A stretch of DNA of 6,778 nucleotides, from assembly GCA_018609785.1 (NCBI GenBank), contig JAHEOE010000096.1, forward strand, positions 1 through 6,778. The letters are read 5' to 3'. This DNA comes from Minisyncoccota bacterium. Its GTDB lineage: Bacteria > Patescibacteriota > Minisyncoccia > SW-4-49-11. Below, one piece after another: positions 5,539 to 6,778 of the stretch (position 1 is the stretch's first letter; each line of letters opens with the position of its first letter). Below the pieces are notes generated by a model. That model saw only the letters and a program-made list of their open reading frames with translations. It was not told the DNA's origin and did not search any database. Both the position numbers and the translations under genes were made by a program.

Positions 5539-6346
5539 GAGCAATTCGGCGGATTTCTTCAAAACGTTCGCGGGCTGTGGTTTCGAGGAACGATTTTCGT
5601 TCTTCGGAAGGTATTTCTCCGACTTCCTGCCAGATGGCTCGGCCCGCCAAAAATCCGCGACAGCCTTCCTTCATTGCCGTGGTTAGGCCTTCTTTGAAGT
5701 CTTCGTAGGGCATGCCATGAGTGAGAAGAATCCACGGAGTGGGGGAAACTTTGTTGGTAATAATCCGACAACTGTTCGCATCTCCCGGATAGGGGAGCTT
5801 CCATACGTCAGGGACTACACCGTATTTGTAAAAGAGATTCAGAGCATCAAGGATTTGTTCGGAGACGGGATTGCTTGCTCCGTACGTAACAATTTCCAAA
5901 AAGAAGGGCAGATTTTCGTTGTGAGTTTCGTCAAGAACGGATTTCGCCGTTTCCAACTCTGTCATTGTGTTGGTTCCGTACGGGTTGAAATACATCAAAA
6001 GCTTTACTCCCTGAGCTCCGCTTTTTCGCAAATCGGCCACGGGCATCTTTTGGATGGTGGTTCGGACTTCATCTCCCGTATCATTTTGACTGTATTCCGT
6101 GCTTCCGATACGAAGAAGAAACGGCGCGATATCAGGGTCATATACGGGGAGTCCGTATTCGGAGTCCAGGAGAATTCCGGTATATGTACCCGCCAACGCA
6201 TGAATGATTTCTGATTTAACCGTTTGTAATTGTTCCACTGAGACACTGTCCGGCGCTTCGGGATTGAGGGTCTCTTTGAGACTGGTGCGATGATCCAACG
6301 CAAGAAGCGGAAAGGCTTTATGTTCTTGGAAGACAGAGAGATTCAT
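5522..6346 (-). CDS. Class I aldolase of the LacD/YihT (tagatose-bisphosphate aldolase-like) family
   Basis: This 274-residue TIM-barrel protein is similar to LacD (tagatose 1,6-bisphosphate aldolase) and YihT (sulfofructose phosphate aldolase), which cleave ketose phosphates to dihydroxyacetone phosphate through a lysine Schiff base. Visible family features: FPLLALDHRTSLKETL (12-27), matching the 'LAxDxRxSL' strand; GILLDSEYGLP (57-67); GVKLLMYFNPYG (113-124), with Lys115; FFLEIVTYG (148-156); DVWKLPYPGD (180-189), with Lys183 as the likely Schiff-base lysine; and PWILLTHGMPYEDF and GCRGFLAGRAIWQE (204-217 and 228-241), the C-terminal phosphate-binding strands. It is shorter than LacD (about 325 residues), mostly in loops and at the C-terminus. 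The substrate is unknown. A phosphosugar role feeding central or sugar-nucleotide metabolism is inferred. The ATG at 6346 has no Shine-Dalgarno sequence. No convincing promoter is visible, only a TATAAG at 6367-6372 with no good -35 box. The stop is TGA. Confidence 0.86.
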   Translation of the reverse strand: MNLSVFQEHKAFPLLALDHRTSLKETLNPEAPDSVSVEQLQTVKSEIIHALAGTYTGILLDSEYGLPVYDPDIAPFLLRIGSTEYSQNDTGDEVRTTIQKMPVADLRKSGAQGVKLLMYFNPYGTNTMTELETAKSVLDETHNENLPFFLEIVTYGASNPVSEQILDALNLFYKYGVVPDVWKLPYPGDANSCRIITNKVSPTPWILLTHGMPYEDFKEGLTTAMKEGCRGFLAGRAIWQEVGEIPSEERKSFLETTARERFEEIRRIALENVV

Positions 6347-6454
6347 AGTATATATGGATTACGTTTCTTATAGGATACCATAAACCATGGAGCCCGGAGA
6401 ATAGAGAATTACCTAACTCCTCCGCCCCCCTTGCGGGGCACCTCACTCTTTATC
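6347..6454 (-). other. Spacer/leader between the structured RNA and the aldolase gene, with GCAA-capped hairpin
   Basis: There is no gene here. A GC-rich hairpin lies at 6424-6439: CCCC/GGGG capped by GCAA on the minus strand (a GNRA-type tetraloop), or alternatively GCCCC/GGGGC with a larger loop. A second possible stem pairs CGGAG (minus strand, 6424-6420) with CTCCG (6399-6395). No T-run follows either stem, so neither is an intrinsic terminator. If transcription continues from the RNA upstream, this is the 5' leader of the aldolase mRNA. Confidence 0.45.
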
Positions 6455-6778
6455 GAAGCTTGTACGGGCACTTAAGAAACATTCTGTTTCTTACGGCCTC
6501 TTTGCAGAGGCCTATCTTCAGAGGAACTGCCACGCCGACGCTTAAAGGATGCTCGAACGAATATGTAATCTTTAAAAGGAGGACACAACCTGCTTTCTAG
6601 TCTCAGAAAATTGGGTACTTGCTGTGTTTTCCTCCTTTCTAAGGAGGAAACGCCCGAAGGGAAAGGAGGTTGATGTTCGAACATCCTGTTTATGTTGCTA
6701 ACGGCAGTTCCCCAGGAAATAGGAAGCCGTAAGGCTTCCGTAAAAACCATTAGGTTTTTAAGCGCCCGTCTAAACTTC
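6455..6778 (-). ncRNA. Large structured RNA of unrecognised class (possibly partial at its 5' end)
   Basis: Minus-strand folding by eye gives a closed, multi-branched RNA. Closing helix: 6772-6778 pairs with 6455-6461 (7 bp, one G-U), then a 2x2 internal loop, then 6759-6769 with 6464-6474 (11 bp, one G-U). Side hairpins: 6741-6760 (8 bp, loop UAAU; shares its base with the closing helix), 6722-6739 (7 bp), 6495-6512 (7 bp, GCAA tetraloop) and 6473-6493 (8 bp; its base also competes with the closing helix). Long arm: 6703-6713 with 6521-6531 (11 bp, one G-U), a purine-rich internal loop, 6675-6687 with 6546-6558 (13 bp, one G-U), then 6662-6672 with 6586-6596 (10 bp around one C-C mismatch), ending in a 10-bp hairpin at 6628-6650. 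All four wobbles are legal only as minus-strand RNA. I see no tmRNA T-arm or tag, no RNase P core sequence, and no SRP motif. Helix 7 reaches the window edge, so the true 5' end may lie outside. Confidence 0.6.

Noticed and set aside
6675..6686. LexA-like operator at the palindrome GATGTTCGAACATC
   Set aside because: Spacing does not match known SOS boxes, and half of the palindrome is accounted for by a 12-bp RNA helix with 6547-6558.
6673..6732. Short plus-strand reading frame (19 codons) 3 nt after AGGAGG
   Set aside because: The apparent ribosome site and start codon are the complement of paired RNA segments on the minus strand. The frame is too short and has no recognisable content.
6472..6750. 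92-codon reading frame on the minus strand (starts MVFTEALRL, ends RKKQNVS)
   Set aside because: It lies entirely across the helices of the structured RNA, has no Shine-Dalgarno sequence, starts in a hairpin loop, and its product is Arg/Ser/Pro-rich with no recognisable domain. The base-pairing pattern explains the sequence better.
6455..6778. tmRNA, RNase P RNA, SRP RNA or group I intron
   Set aside because: No T-arm with GTTCGA-type loop next to a paired acceptor and no tag ending in an Ala-Ala stop (tmRNA). No GAGGAAAGTCC core (RNase P). No SRP GGAA/AGCAG motif in a single long hairpin. A weak GAGACTAG resembles the intron R element, but no partner S element was found.

Overview
Every gene supported in this 6.8 kb window reads on the minus strand, so the order of expression runs from high to low coordinates. 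The layout is typical of a small, compact bacterial genome: tiny or zero gaps between cell-surface polysaccharide genes, a tRNA without an encoded CCA, and the standard genetic code (long reading frames with no internal TGA, and TGA used as a stop). The glycosyltransferase and Wzz-like sequences resemble those I associate with the Candidate Phyla Radiation (Patescibacteria). That placement is inference, perhaps 50-60 % sure. None of the seven start codons has a recognisable Shine-Dalgarno sequence.

From the right edge: positions 6778-6455 hold a region with no credible protein gene that folds, as minus-strand RNA, into a large multi-branched structure. A 20-position closing helix brings the two ends together. 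Inside it are stem-loops and a long arm of three stacked helices. All four non-Watson-Crick contacts I found in the long-range helices are G-U wobbles on the minus strand but would be A-C mismatches on the plus strand. I do not recognise the RNA class, and it is the main find here. Next come a class I aldolase of the LacD/YihT type (6346-5522) and an MscS-type mechanosensitive channel (5476-4352). The channel has a strong sigma70-like promoter lying in the end of the aldolase gene. It is followed at 6, 3 and 0 nt spacing by a GT4 glycosyltransferase (4345-3224), a short Wzz-like two-membrane-helix protein (3220-2621) and a second GT4 glycosyltransferase (2620-1484).

A 400-bp non-coding stretch (1483-1086) then carries two diverged copies of a palindromic-ended repeat of about 75 bp, a perfect 8-bp hairpin between them, and a four-unit AAATACY tandem repeat that overlaps the stop codon of the last glycosyltransferase. 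It ends in a clear promoter for tRNA-Lys(CTT) (1085-1013). Only 45 nt after the tRNA begins rfbC/rmlC (967-398), the dTDP-rhamnose pathway epimerase, with no visible terminator between them. After a 270-nt gap holding a near-consensus promoter and a leader hairpin, the first 42 codons of a ribosomal protein S1-like gene run off the left edge.

Taken together, the protein genes describe assembly of a rhamnose-containing surface glycan (RmlC for the sugar nucleotide, two GT4 transferases, and a Wzz-like membrane protein for chain length or export), transcribed together with an osmotic safety valve.
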